Shown: positions 23,364 through 31,998 of the stretch, piece by piece | How positions within the stretch are numbered: the first letter of the stretch is position 1 | Layout of the letters: each line of letters begins with the position of its first letter | Assembly (NCBI GenBank): GCA_963742865.1 | Contig: CAVUNW010000016.1 | Location: 186,001 to 250,000 of the forward strand | Direction of reading: 5' to 3' | Source of the DNA: Bog-532 sp963742865 | GTDB taxonomy: Bacteria; Actinomycetota; Actinomycetes; Streptosporangiales; Streptosporangiaceae | DNA length: 64,000 bases | Position numbers and translations under genes: made by a program | Notes under the pieces: generated by a model | What the model saw: only the letters and a program-made list of their open reading frames with translations | What the model was told of the DNA's origin: nothing | Database searches by the model: none

Positions 23364-23879
23364 TTACCAGTGGCCCCGGTGCACGACCTCTTCGAACGGG
23401 CGGCGGTTGGGCCGTTGCAGCGGCGTCAGCGGGCGGTCCGCCGGGTAGCCGAGGGCAATCAGGTACGCGCAGAACCTGTCGGCGGGGAAGCCGAGCACCT
23501 CCCGCGCCTTCTCCTGGTCACCGACGGCCGAATGACCGCTGCCGATGCCCAGGTCGGTCGCTTCCAGCATGAGGTTCATCGTGGCCTGACCGAGGTCGTA
23601 GTGCAGCACGCTGAGGTGTGCCGCATCGACGTCGGCCGGTGCCACCAGCGCCACCGTCGCCGCAGACCGCGCGACGTGCTGTGCATGCAACCAGACGGTG
23701 GCCAGCTCGGTGAGCTGCCTGCGGTCGGTGACGACCACGAAATCCCAGGGCTGCCAGTTCTGTGACGAGGGCGAACGGCGGCCCGCCTCAAGGATCTGGT
23801 CCAGGTGTTCGGCCGCGATGGGCTGCCCGGAGTAATTCCGGACGTTCCGCCGGGCTCGTATCGCATCCCATGTCTCCAC
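23364..23879 (-). CDS. Nitroreductase family FMN-dependent oxidoreductase
   Basis: The 171-aa product carries the FMN-binding N-terminus WDAIRARRNVRNYSGQPI, the core SPSSQNWQPWDFVVVTDRRQ and the C-terminal LGIGSGHSAVGDQEKAREVL. The last block is GFPADRFCAYLIALGYPADR. These are typical of small nitroreductase-fold proteins, which use NAD(P)H to reduce nitro groups, quinones or unsaturated compounds, or act in F420/flavin chemistry. The length is normal. The final 20 residues (RPFEEVVHRGHW) match the usual end of the family. Confidence 0.9.
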   Translation of the reverse strand: METWDAIRARRNVRNYSGQPIAAEHLDQILEAGRRSPSSQNWQPWDFVVVTDRRQLTELATVWLHAQHVARSAATVALVAPADVDAAHLSVLHYDLGQATMNLMLEATDLGIGSGHSAVGDQEKAREVLGFPADRFCAYLIALGYPADRPLTPLQRPNRRPFEEVVHRGHW

Positions 23880-23987
23880 ACGCCAGACCGTATCCAGAAG
23901 AACGGCCGATAATCACGACGCGCCGACGCTTTCACCGGGCACAGAATCCTCTATGTATCCCGGTACGGCTTTCGTAGGATTTTCCAC

Positions 23988-26900
23988 ATGCCTGACCCAG
24001 CTGCGGTAGTGCGGTCTGGCCGCCGGCTCTTCGCACGGCGACCGCGTATGACGGCGAACTCACCGTGGCGGGTGACCTGGTCGGTTCCGGCGGCCATGCG
24101 CGCGGTCCGGGCCACTCTCGTCGTGCCCGGCCTGTTCGCGCTGACGTTCAAGGTCATCGGGGACCCGCAGATGACCTTGTTCGCGACCTTCGGCGGGTTC
24201 GCGACACTGCTCTTCGCGAACTTCGGCGGCACCCGGCGGGACAAGCTCGTCGCCCATCTGGGGCTCGCCGTCGCCGGCAGCCTGGCGCTGATCATCGGCA
24301 CCCTGGTCAGCGGGATCACCTGGCTGGCGGCACTGGTCACGATTCCGGTCGCCTTCGCCATCTTCTTCGCGGGCGTCATCGGGCCGAATGCGGCGGGCGG
24401 GGTGACCGGAGCGCTCCTCGGCTACGTGCTGCCGGTCGCGTCGGCCGGCACCGCGGCGACCATCCCATCCCGGCTCGCGGGCTGGTGGCTGGCGTCGGCG
24501 GTCGGCACGGCGGCGGTCCTGCTGATGTCGCCGAAGAGTCCCGGTGACCGGCTGCGGGCCAGCGCCGCGGCCACCGCGGCGGCTCTCGGCCGTGAGCTGG
24601 CCGCGGCGGTGCGCGGGACGGCGGCGCCCGCCGACCGGGAGGCGACGCTGACGGCCAAGCACACCCTGATGGATACGTTCGCCGCGACGCCGTACCGGCC
24701 GACCGGCCTGGCCACCGCGGACCAGGCAATGGCCAACGTCGTGCAGACCCTCGAATGGTGCGCCGCGCTGACCGCGGACGCGATGGACGCTCCCACGGCC
24801 CCGGACCAGGCGACCGCGGCTGACCGGGAGCTACTGGACGTGGCCGCGGACGTACTGAGCACCACCGCGGCCCTGCTGTCCGGGGCCGACGTCCGGCCCG
24901 ACTTCGACCGGCTGGAGGACGCCCGCGCCGCGAGTGCCGCTCACCAGACCACCCTGCTGGGAGACGGGGACGACGGGCCGCCCGCCGACCAGGAGACGAT
25001 CCGCACCGAGGCGGCGCAGGCCTTCCACGCGCAGACGATCGCGGTCGCCGCGCGCACCGCCGCCGCGGACGCGCTCATCGCCACCCGGCGCGCGGACCCG
25101 GAAACGGTCGCGGCCGAGCGCCGCGGCTGGTACGGCCGGCCGGAATCCGGGCCGCCGAAGCACGAATCACGCCTGGTCGCGCTGGTGGGCAGCCTCGGCG
25201 TGGTATCGCGGCAAGCCAGCTTCCGTTCGGTGTGGTTCCTCAACGCCGTCCGCGGCTCGGTGGCGCTCGCGGTCGCCGTCGCCGTCGCCGACCTCAGCGG
25301 GGTCCAGCACGGATTCTGGGTGGTGCTGGGCACGCTGTCGGTGCTGCGGACCAACGCGGCCGCCACCGGGTCCACGGCGTGGCGGGCGCTGGCCGGCACC
25401 GCGGTCGGGTTCGTGATCGGCGCGGCCCTGCTGGCGGCCATCGGGACCGGCCCGGTCGCGCTGTGGGTCGCGCTGCCGGTCGCCGTCCTCGTCGCGTCGT
25501 ACACGCCGGGGACCGCGCCGTTCCTCGTCGGCCAGGCCGCGTTCACGATCACCATCGTGGTGCTGTTCAACCTGCTGGCCCCGGCCGGCTGGCGGGTCGG
25601 CCTGCTGCGGATCCAGGACGTCGCGATCGGCTGTGCGGTCAGCCTCGTCATCGGGACCCTGTTCTGGCCGCGCGGCGCAGGCGCCCTCGTCGGTGACGAC
25701 CTGGCCGACGCGTTCCGCACGGGCGCCGGCTACCTGACCCAGGCCGTGGACTGGGCGCTCGGCCTGCGGCCCCGCGAGCCGGACACGGCGATCGCCGCCG
25801 TGACCGCGGGCATCCGGCTCGACGACGTGCTGCGCGGGTACCTCGCCGAGCAAGGGTCGAAGCGGCTGAGCAAGGACGATCTGTGGCTGCTCGTGATGGC
25901 CAGCATGCGGCTGCGGCTGACCGCGCACTCGCTGGCCGGGCTGCACGGGGCTGCCCCGCCGGGCGGGCGGCCAGACGCGGGGCGGGTGCGACTGCAGCAG
26001 CGCGCGGCCGAACTCGCCGGCTTTGACGACCAGGTCGCGGCCCAGGTCGGGCACCAGGGATCGGCCGCGCGTAACGGGCCGGTTCGGCTCACGGCGCCGG
26101 CCCTGGAGGCGGCAGACCTGGCCCCGGACGCGAATGGTGCGCCGTCGGCGGAGGGGGCCGCTGCGGAGGCGAACGTCGCGGTCGCGGAGCGCATGGTCGC
26201 GGTGGACACGGTGACCGTGGCAGACGCCGTGCGGACGATGCACCCCCAGTTGATCTGGGTGCACGAGCATCTGCAAAACCTGCGGTCACGTGTGGCCGCG
26301 ATCGCCGCCCGGCCAGCCGTCTGGCCGAGATCCGCCGACGGCCCTGGTGGCGCTGACCTATGCTTCTTTGGCGGTCTTCCAGTAGACGTTGTAGTGCTGG
26401 TGCTGGGTCCGGGCGATCGGGAGCAACCGGACGTCCTGGCCGTCGGCCTTCGCGGTGAACGTCAGCGGCCCGCCGTCGCGGGTCAGCGAGCCGGGCTTCA
26501 GCCGCGGCATCTTGGTCCGGTTGTCCTGGCCGTAGGCGCCGCTCAGCACGATGGGGCCGTACGCCGCCGACTGCACGGTCCGGTCGTCGGGTGCGGGCTC
26601 GAGCGCCAGCCGCATCGGCAGCGTGACCTCCAGGACGTCGCCCCGCTGCCAGAGCCGGTCCACGGCGAGCCAGCCGCCCGCCCGCGCGGTCACCCGGATC
26701 GGCTGGCCGTTCAGCCGCGCGGACGGCGCCGTGGCCGTCCAGGCCGGGACGCGGACCCGGATCGTCATCAAGGCCATGCCCGCGGTGATCTCGATGCGGG
26801 TGCGCGGCTCGTCCGGGAAGCGAGTCGTCTGGCGCAGCGTCACCGCACGGTCGGCGCAGGTCAGCTCGGACGCGACGAACAGGTTGACGACGATCCCGCG

Positions 26901-27089
26901 TTCGTCGCGGGAGTAGATCGTGTCGGCGAACTTCGCCTGGGTCTCCATCCCGGTCGCGGTGTCGCAGGTGAAGTCGTCGTAGTCGGTGCCGTAGACGTCC
27001 GGGTCGGCATCGGGGAAGTAGTTCAGCGGCTGCTGCTTGAACGCGCCCGGCGACAGGCCGGTGTAGTAGATGTTGAACCCGTGCGCTGA
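23988..27089 (+). CDS. FUSC-family integral membrane protein (aromatic acid exporter-like), with an antisense-overlapping C-terminus
   Basis: The supported part (23988 to about 26340, roughly 785 aa) has two membrane blocks separated by a helical cytoplasmic region, the FUSC layout. Block one includes VPGLFALTFKVIGDPQMTLF and GGFATLLFANFGGTRRDKLV. Block two includes FRSVWFLNAVRGSVALAVAV and GFWVVLGTLSVLRTNAAATG. It then ends in a helical tail with HPQLIWVHEHLQNLRSRVAA. The frame stays open for a further 732 bp through the antisense strand of the GH127-like gene, giving 1033 aa. A one-base indel near the end would stop it at 26354-26356, 1 bp before the convergent stop. I think the tail is artefactual. 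FUSC members export aryl acids or secrete polymers. Confidence 0.75.
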   Translation: MPDPAAVVRSGRRLFARRPRMTANSPWRVTWSVPAAMRAVRATLVVPGLFALTFKVIGDPQMTLFATFGGFATLLFANFGGTRRDKLVAHLGLAVAGSLALIIGTLVSGITWLAALVTIPVAFAIFFAGVIGPNAAGGVTGALLGYVLPVASAGTAATIPSRLAGWWLASAVGTAAVLLMSPKSPGDRLRASAAATAAALGRELAAAVRGTAAPADREATLTAKHTLMDTFAATPYRPTGLATADQAMANVVQTLEWCAALTADAMDAPTAPDQATAADRELLDVAADVLSTTAALLSGADVRPDFDRLEDARAASAAHQTTLLGDGDDGPPADQETIRTEAAQAFHAQTIAVAARTAAADALIATRRADPETVAAERRGWYGRPESGPPKHESRLVALVGSLGVVSRQASFRSVWFLNAVRGSVALAVAVAVADLSGVQHGFWVVLGTLSVLRTNAAATGSTAWRALAGTAVGFVIGAALLAAIGTGPVALWVALPVAVLVASYTPGTAPFLVGQAAFTITIVVLFNLLAPAGWRVGLLRIQDVAIGCAVSLVIGTLFWPRGAGALVGDDLADAFRTGAGYLTQAVDWALGLRPREPDTAIAAVTAGIRLDDVLRGYLAEQGSKRLSKDDLWLLVMASMRLRLTAHSLAGLHGAAPPGGRPDAGRVRLQQRAAELAGFDDQVAAQVGHQGSAARNGPVRLTAPALEAADLAPDANGAPSAEGAAAEANVAVAERMVAVDTVTVADAVRTMHPQLIWVHEHLQNLRSRVAAIAARPAVWPRSADGPGGADLCFFGGLPVDVVVLVLGPGDREQPDVLAVGLRGERQRPAVAGQRAGLQPRHLGPVVLAVGAAQHDGAVRRRLHGPVVGCGLERQPHRQRDLQDVAPLPEPVHGEPAARPRGHPDRLAVQPRGRRRGRPGRDADPDRHQGHARGDLDAGARLVREASRLAQRHRTVGAGQLGRDEQVDDDPAFVAGVDRVGELRLGLHPGRGVAGEVVVVGAVDVRVGIGEVVQRLLLERARRQAGVVDVEPVR

Positions 27090-28283
27090 GTGCGGGTCCT
27101 GCTCACCGAGCATCTGGTTGAACAGCGCGCGCTCGTAGTAGTCCACCAGGTCGGTCCGGTCCTGCTGGTGGAAGTGGAGCAGGCGGGTCAGCTTCAGCAT
27201 GTTGTAGCTGACGCAGTTCTCGCAGGTGTAGTTGGACAGCTGCCCCGCGATGGCCCCGGGCCGGTGAAAATGCTCGTAGTTGCTGGCCCCGCCGACGGCG
27301 TAGGTGTGGTCGCGGGCCACCATCCGCCAGAAGTTCATCGCGACCCGGCGGTAGAGGTCGGTGCCGGTTTCCTCCCACAGCCGCAGGCAGGAGATGATCT
27401 TCGGCACCGTGGTGTTGGCGTGCAGGCCGTCCAGCTTGTCCTGGCCGCGGCCGATCGGATCCAGCACGCGGGCGTGATAGAACCGCTCGGCGGCCAGCAG
27501 GTACCGCTGCTGGCCGGTTATCGTGTACAGGTTGGCGAGCGCCTCGGGCAGGCCGCCGTACTCGACCTCCAGGACGCGCTGCATGTGGTCGTAGGTGAGG
27601 CGGCCGGTGCGCCAGTCCACCCAGTCCCCCAGCAGGATGGCGGCCTCGAGCGCGACCTCGTCCCCGGCCAGCTGGTACTGATCGATGAACCCGGCCAGGT
27701 ACTTGTGGATCATGTAGTACGGCGACCAGACCCGGTGGCCGGCCTCGAGCCGGTCGAAGTAGCTTTCCGGGAAGGCGGACAGGTAGCCGGGCGTGAACCC
27801 GGCCGCCGCGGCGCGGCCCTGCAGCGCGGCCAGCTGCCGGACCAGATACCGGCCCTTGTCCAGGGCGCCCCGGTCGCCGGTGCCGGCCCAGGTGAGGGCG
27901 AGAGCCGACATGAGGTGGCCGGTGTTGTGCCCGCGTATCTCGATGTGCGGCGCTTCCCAGCCGCCGCACGGGCGGGCGCTGGAGGTCAGGCCGTAATTCA
28001 GCCGGAACGAGCGCAGCAGCCGGTCCGGGTCCACGAACAGCAGATAGCTGGTGTTGCGGCGCTGATTTTCCCGGAACGGACCTGGCAGCAGCCGTACCTG
28101 GGACAGGGGGCAGGCGGCGGTCACGCCCGCTTTGCCGTCCGGGGCGTAACCGGTCGTCATCGGAATGGGGGCGGGCGGAGTGAGCTGCAGCGCATCGCCC
28201 TCGGCCGCGGTCCCGATGGCTACCGCGCCCGCCGCGGCGCCCACGGCCGCCAGGAACGCCCTCCTGCTCAGCGGCCATGGCAC
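26358..28283 (-). CDS. GH127-like (DUF1680) secreted glycoside hydrolase with twin-arginine signal
   Basis: The 641-aa product begins LSRRAFLAAVGAAAGAVAIG, a Tat-type signal (SRRxFL). The catalytic (alpha/alpha)6 barrel typical of DUF1680/GH127 follows: LPGPFRENQRRNTSYLL, GWEAPHIEIRGHNTGHLMSA, DKLDGLHANTTVPKIISCL and YTCENCVSYNMLKLTRLLHF. C-terminal beta domains end the protein. Characterised GH127 enzymes are beta-L-arabinofuranosidases with a Cys nucleophile held by zinc. Here the usual double-Cys region reads TCDTATGMETQAKF, so one Cys of the pair seems replaced by Asp. Activity may therefore differ. The start is GTG 28283. Its 3' end overlaps the FUSC frame from the opposite strand. Confidence 0.87.
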   Translation of the reverse strand: MPWPLSRRAFLAAVGAAAGAVAIGTAAEGDALQLTPPAPIPMTTGYAPDGKAGVTAACPLSQVRLLPGPFRENQRRNTSYLLFVDPDRLLRSFRLNYGLTSSARPCGGWEAPHIEIRGHNTGHLMSALALTWAGTGDRGALDKGRYLVRQLAALQGRAAAAGFTPGYLSAFPESYFDRLEAGHRVWSPYYMIHKYLAGFIDQYQLAGDEVALEAAILLGDWVDWRTGRLTYDHMQRVLEVEYGGLPEALANLYTITGQQRYLLAAERFYHARVLDPIGRGQDKLDGLHANTTVPKIISCLRLWEETGTDLYRRVAMNFWRMVARDHTYAVGGASNYEHFHRPGAIAGQLSNYTCENCVSYNMLKLTRLLHFHQQDRTDLVDYYERALFNQMLGEQDPHSAHGFNIYYTGLSPGAFKQQPLNYFPDADPDVYGTDYDDFTCDTATGMETQAKFADTIYSRDERGIVVNLFVASELTCADRAVTLRQTTRFPDEPRTRIEITAGMALMTIRVRVPAWTATAPSARLNGQPIRVTARAGGWLAVDRLWQRGDVLEVTLPMRLALEPAPDDRTVQSAAYGPIVLSGAYGQDNRTKMPRLKPGSLTRDGGPLTFTAKADGQDVRLLPIARTQHQHYNVYWKTAKEA

Positions 28284-28465
28284 GACCGGATCGTACCTCC
28301 GGGACGGATCCGCCGAGCGGATCTGAACCGGTCTCAGAGCAGATCGTTAAATTTTTCATATTTTTCCCAGCGCACCCGGCGCGTGGCGGGAGCTCCGCAT
28401 GATCACCGTGTGACGCGGTACTTACCGGCTGAGTAAGGTCCGGCAACGATGGGAGGGCAAGCGGC
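28284..28465. promoter_or_regulatory. Divergent promoter region between the GH127-like and Rieske genes
   Basis: An AT-rich core, GTTAAATTTTTCATATTTTTC (28348-28368), is unusual in this genome and marks a promoter or curvature element. A small inverted repeat CTTAC/GTAAG sits near 28422-28437, and GGGAGGG at about 28450-28456 serves the ATG at 28466. Confidence 0.5.
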
Positions 28466-29326
28466 ATGGGACAGCTGAGGTGGCTGCGGGCCAGTGACCG
28501 GCTCGAACGCGCCGAAAGCCTGGATCGCGTGGTCAGCCCGGTGCAGCTCATCGCGCGAAAGATCCCGCCCGGGCGCTTCCGGGACGCGCTGCACGGAGTG
28601 TGGCTCGGTCATCCGCTGCATCCCGTCCTGGTCCAGGTGCCGGTGGGCGCGTGGATGTCGGCCGCTCTCCTCGACGTCATGCCGGACGGCGAACGGCAGG
28701 CCCGGCACTTCATCGGCCTCGGGCTGCTGGCCGCCGTGCCCGCCGCGCTGGCGGGCACGGCGGACTGGGCGGAAATGCACGAGCAGCAGATGCGCGTGGG
28801 CGTGGTGCACGCGGCTGCGAACTCCACGGCGATCACCTTGTACCTGGGTTCGCTGCTCGCGCGTTCGCGGCGGCGGACCGCGCTGGGCAAGGCCCTCGGC
28901 TTCGCCGGCCTGACCGCGGTCACCGCGGGTGGCATGCTCGGCGGGGAGATTTCCTACCGGCAGGCGGGCGGCGCGAACCACGCGGAGGAGGTGCCGCACC
29001 TGGTCGAGCCCGGGTGGCATGACCTGATGGCGGTGGATGCCCTCAGTGCGGGGAAGCCGGACCGGGTCCTGCTGGGCGAGGTGCCGGTCCTGGTCATCCG
29101 CGACGGCGATCAGATCCACGCGCTGGCCGACAAGTGCGCGCACATGTCCGGGCCGCTGTCCGAGGGGGACATCACGGGCGGATGCGTCACCTGCCCATGG
29201 CACGGCAGCGTGTTCCGGCTCGGGGACGGCACCGTGGTGCACGGCCCGGCCACCGCGGGTCAGCCGGTCTTCGGGACGCGGATCCGCGACGGGATGGTGC
29301 AGGTCTGCCTGCCCGGGGCCGGCTAG
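28466..29326 (+). CDS. DUF2231-Rieske [2Fe-2S] fusion protein
   Basis: The 286-aa product has an N-terminal DUF2231 membrane domain (residues 40-170; GVWLGHPLHPVLVQVPVGAW and three to four hydrophobic helices). A C-terminal Rieske domain follows (185-285) with the ligand boxes CAHMSGPLSEG (Cys224, His226) and CPWHGSVF (Cys243, His246). The order suggests a membrane-tethered electron carrier. No oxygenase or cytochrome partner is adjacent, so its redox partner is unknown. The ribosome site is GGGAGGG. It reads divergently from the GH127-like gene. Confidence 0.9.
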   Translation: MGQLRWLRASDRLERAESLDRVVSPVQLIARKIPPGRFRDALHGVWLGHPLHPVLVQVPVGAWMSAALLDVMPDGERQARHFIGLGLLAAVPAALAGTADWAEMHEQQMRVGVVHAAANSTAITLYLGSLLARSRRRTALGKALGFAGLTAVTAGGMLGGEISYRQAGGANHAEEVPHLVEPGWHDLMAVDALSAGKPDRVLLGEVPVLVIRDGDQIHALADKCAHMSGPLSEGDITGGCVTCPWHGSVFRLGDGTVVHGPATAGQPVFGTRIRDGMVQVCLPGAG

Positions 29327-29401
29327 GCGGGTGGCTTGCGCCCGCGATGTCCGGCTGGCGCCGGATGGTAGAGATGCGAATCCTGGGGTAGCTGGCGGTG
29401 C

Positions 29402-30400
29402 GTGATAATGACTCCTGACGTGCCGGAACCCTGGGAAGAGACGGCGCGGGCGTTCACCTCGGCCGTGAATGGGGGCCTGCTCGACCTGCCGTTGCCGGGG
29501 CACGGGCGGACCCGGGTCCGGTGGGCCGCACTGGCCGCCCTGGCGGAGACGGACCTATCGCTGGCCCGGCTGGGTGAGGGGCACGCGGACGCGATCGCGA
29601 TCCTCAACGAGCTGGGCGCCCGCGGCATCAACGGCACGGAGGACCCAGCGCAGCCCCGGTGGGGCGTGTGGGCGGCCCGGCCGCCGGGGCCGTCGCTGGC
29701 GGCGTGGCAGCGGGACGGCTCGTGGTGGCTGGACGGCACCAAGCAGTACTGCTCGGGCGCCCGGGTATGCACGCACGCCCTGGTCACCGCGGACACCGCC
29801 GACGGCGTGCGGCTGTTCGCGGTCCGGACCGGCGAGGACGGCGTGCGGCCGATCCCCGGCAGCTGGCCCGCGGTCGGCATGGCGGGCAGCGACACCCTCG
29901 ACGTCCGCTTCGGGAACGTGCCCGCCGAACCGGTGGGGCCGCCCGGCGGCTACACCGCGCGGCCGGGCTTCGGCCACGGCGGATGCGGGGTGGCCGCGTG
30001 CTGGTACGGCGGGGCGCGCGGCCTGGCCCGGCCGTTGCTGACCGCCGCGCGCGAGCGCGACGTCGGGCCGCACGCGTACGCGCACCTGGGCGCGATCGAC
30101 ATCGGGCTGCGGACGGCGTCGGCCGCGCTGGACCAGGCCGCGGACGAGATCGACGACGACCCGCTCGACCGCAAGGACACCTCGGCGCGCCGGACACTGC
30201 GAGTCCGGGCGCTGGTGGAAAGCGCCGCCGCCGACGTCATGACCCGGGTGGGCCACGCCCTCGGCGCGGGACCGCTCGGCCACGACGCCGGGCACGCCCG
30301 GCGGGCGGCCGACCTCATGGTCTACCTGCGGCAGCATCACGCGGAACGGGATCTGGAAGAGCTCGGGCGGCGGGTGGCCCGGGACGGGAGCGGCTGGTGA
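29402..30400 (+). CDS. Acyl-CoA dehydrogenase-like protein, first gene of a coupled four-gene operon
   Basis: The 332-aa product has the acyl-CoA dehydrogenase core, shorter than the usual 380-400. Recognisable parts are RPPGPSLAAWQRDGSWWLDG then TKQYCSGARVCTHALVTADT (flavin/substrate region), GSDTLDVRFGNVPAEPVG and the helical C-terminal domain (GHALGAGPLGHDAGHARRAA). The usual N-terminal helical domain is reduced. The start is GTG 29402 or ATG 29408. The stop overlaps the next GTG (GTGA at 30397-30400). The same gene order with deacetylase, methyltransferase and glycosyltransferase suggests a biosynthetic rather than beta-oxidation role. Confidence 0.8.
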   Translation: MIMTPDVPEPWEETARAFTSAVNGGLLDLPLPGHGRTRVRWAALAALAETDLSLARLGEGHADAIAILNELGARGINGTEDPAQPRWGVWAARPPGPSLAAWQRDGSWWLDGTKQYCSGARVCTHALVTADTADGVRLFAVRTGEDGVRPIPGSWPAVGMAGSDTLDVRFGNVPAEPVGPPGGYTARPGFGHGGCGVAACWYGGARGLARPLLTAARERDVGPHAYAHLGAIDIGLRTASAALDQAADEIDDDPLDRKDTSARRTLRVRALVESAAADVMTRVGHALGAGPLGHDAGHARRAADLMVYLRQHHAERDLEELGRRVARDGSGW

Positions 30401-31299
30401 CGGCAACACAGGACGCAGCGCACGGTGCTGGCTACGGCGGCGCCAGTCACGGCGGCGCCAGTCACGGCGGCGCCAGTCACGGCGGCGCCAGTCACGGCGG
30501 CGCCAGTCACGGCGGCGCCAGCGACGGCAGTGCTGACGACGCCGGTGCTGACCAAGCCGGTGCTATCGAGCCCAATGCGATTGACGCGCCGGGTACCGCC
30601 GAGGAGGAGTGGCGGTCCTGGCGGCTGCTGAACGAGCTCCCGGTCCTGGACATCAGCGCGTGGTCGAGCGTCGTGGTCGTGGCCGCGCACCCGGACGACG
30701 AGGTGCTCGGCGTCGGCGGCCTGCTGGCCATGCTGGCGGGCGCGGGCGCCCGGCTGCGGCTGGTGGCCATCACTGACGGGGAGGCCTCGCACCCCGGGAT
30801 AGACCGGGTGGCGGCCGGGCAGCTGGCCGAACGGCGGGCGGCCGAAACCACCACGGCGCTGGGGCGGCTGGGCGCGCCGGCCGAGATCGTCCGGCTGCGG
30901 ATACCCGACACCGGCGTGAGCCGCCGGGAACCGGAGGTACGCGAGGCTTTGCGGGAGCTCGTGTCCGGTTTCGACGTGTGCCTCGCACCGTGGGACGGGG
31001 ACCTGCACGCCGACCACGAGGCCGCGGGGCGCGCCGCGCGCAGCGCATGCACGCAGGCCGGAACCGGCCTGCTGTCCTACCCGATCTGGACGTGGCACTG
31101 GGCTCATCCGCGCGACTCTCGGGTGCCCTGGGAGGCCGCGGCCCGGGTGCCGCTGTCAGCCGAGGCCGCCCGGCGCAAGCGTTCGGCGATCGACTGCTTC
31201 GCCAGCCAGCTGCGGCCGCGCGGCCCGCGGCGCCCGCCGGTACTGCCGCCCGAGGTGATCGCGCATTTCATCCGCGATCAGGAAGTGCTGATCAGTTGA
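30397..31299 (+). CDS. PIG-L family deacetylase
   Basis: The 300-aa product has the PIG-L/LmbE zinc motif VVVAAHPDDEVLGVGGLLAM and the distal histidines in APWDGDLHADHEAAGRAA. Such enzymes remove N-acetyl groups from GlcNAc-type sugars. An N-terminal extension of about 60 residues precedes the domain. It includes GGASH repeats from a 15-bp DNA repeat (about 30435-30525) that looks freely expandable. The start overlaps the acyl-CoA dehydrogenase stop. The stop overlaps the next TTG start (TTGA). Together with the GT2, methyltransferase and dehydrogenase genes it suggests synthesis of a modified amino-sugar conjugate. Confidence 0.92.
   Translation: MTATQDAAHGAGYGGASHGGASHGGASHGGASHGGASHGGASDGSADDAGADQAGAIEPNAIDAPGTAEEEWRSWRLLNELPVLDISAWSSVVVVAAHPDDEVLGVGGLLAMLAGAGARLRLVAITDGEASHPGIDRVAAGQLAERRAAETTTALGRLGAPAEIVRLRIPDTGVSRREPEVREALRELVSGFDVCLAPWDGDLHADHEAAGRAARSACTQAGTGLLSYPIWTWHWAHPRDSRVPWEAAARVPLSAEAARRKRSAIDCFASQLRPRGPRRPPVLPPEVIAHFIRDQEVLIS
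30435..30525 (+). repeat. 15-bp in-frame tandem repeat in the PIG-L gene
   Basis: The unit GGCGGCGCCAGTCAC is repeated five times, with a sixth ending AGCGAC, and encodes GGASH. Copies are identical. It lies between the start codon and the catalytic domain, so copy-number change would alter only a disordered leader. Confidence 0.92.
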
Positions 31300-31985
31300 C
31301 CGCGGCCACCGAGGGCGCCGGGAACGAGACCCGCCAGCCGGGTGGCCAGACGGGCCGGGCGACGCTCGGCGTGGGGTACTTCGACGGGAAGTACGCGGCG
31401 TCGGCGGATCCGTGGGGGTTCACATCCCGCTGGTACGAGCGCCGGAAGTACGCGATCAGCGTGGCCATGCTGCCGTCGGCACGGTACGGATGCGCCTTCG
31501 AGCCGGGCTGCTCCATCGGCGAGCTGACGGCGATGCTCGCGCCGCGGTGCGACGCCCTGCTGTCGTGCGACGTCTCGGCGGCCGCGGTCGCCGCGGCAAC
31601 CCGGCGGACGGCCGCCTTTCCGCAGGTCCGCGTGGAACGACGGCCGGTACCGGCCAGCTGGCCGGCCGGTACCGGCCGTTTCGACCTGGTGGTCTGCTCC
31701 GAGATGCTCTACTACCTCGGCGACGACGACCTGCGGCGGACCCTGGACCTGGCCACGGCCGCGCTGCAGCCTGGCGGCACCCTGCTCGCCGTGCACTGGC
31801 GGCATCCGGTGGCCCACTACCCGCGGACCGGCGACGAGGTACACGAGGCGATCGCCGCGCGCCCGGAGCTCACGCTGACCGCCGACCACCGGGAGCCGGA
31901 CTTCCTCGCGCAGGTGTACCTGGCCGTCCCGGCGGGCACCGAGCCCGCGTCGGTGTCGGTCGGGGCCGCCGAGGGCCTCACGTGA
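31296..31985 (+). CDS. NodS-like SAM-dependent methyltransferase
   Basis: The 229-aa product resembles the nodulation-protein-S methyltransferase family: YFDGKYAASADPWGFTSRWY then ERRKYAISVAMLP, a glycine-rich SAM motif FEPGCSIGELTAMLAPRCDA, and FDLVVCSEMLYYLGDDDLRR. NodS N-methylates deacetylated glucosamine in rhizobial Nod factors. The pairing here with a PIG-L deacetylase and a GT2 enzyme recalls that chemistry, but the actual substrate is unknown. The start is taken as TTG 31296, which overlaps the deacetylase stop. No upstream ATG or GTG in frame is better placed. Start confidence is moderate. Confidence 0.85.
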   Translation: MTAATEGAGNETRQPGGQTGRATLGVGYFDGKYAASADPWGFTSRWYERRKYAISVAMLPSARYGCAFEPGCSIGELTAMLAPRCDALLSCDVSAAAVAAATRRTAAFPQVRVERRPVPASWPAGTGRFDLVVCSEMLYYLGDDDLRRTLDLATAALQPGGTLLAVHWRHPVAHYPRTGDEVHEAIAARPELTLTADHREPDFLAQVYLAVPAGTEPASVSVGAAEGLT

Positions 31986-31998
31986 CCGTACTTCCCGG

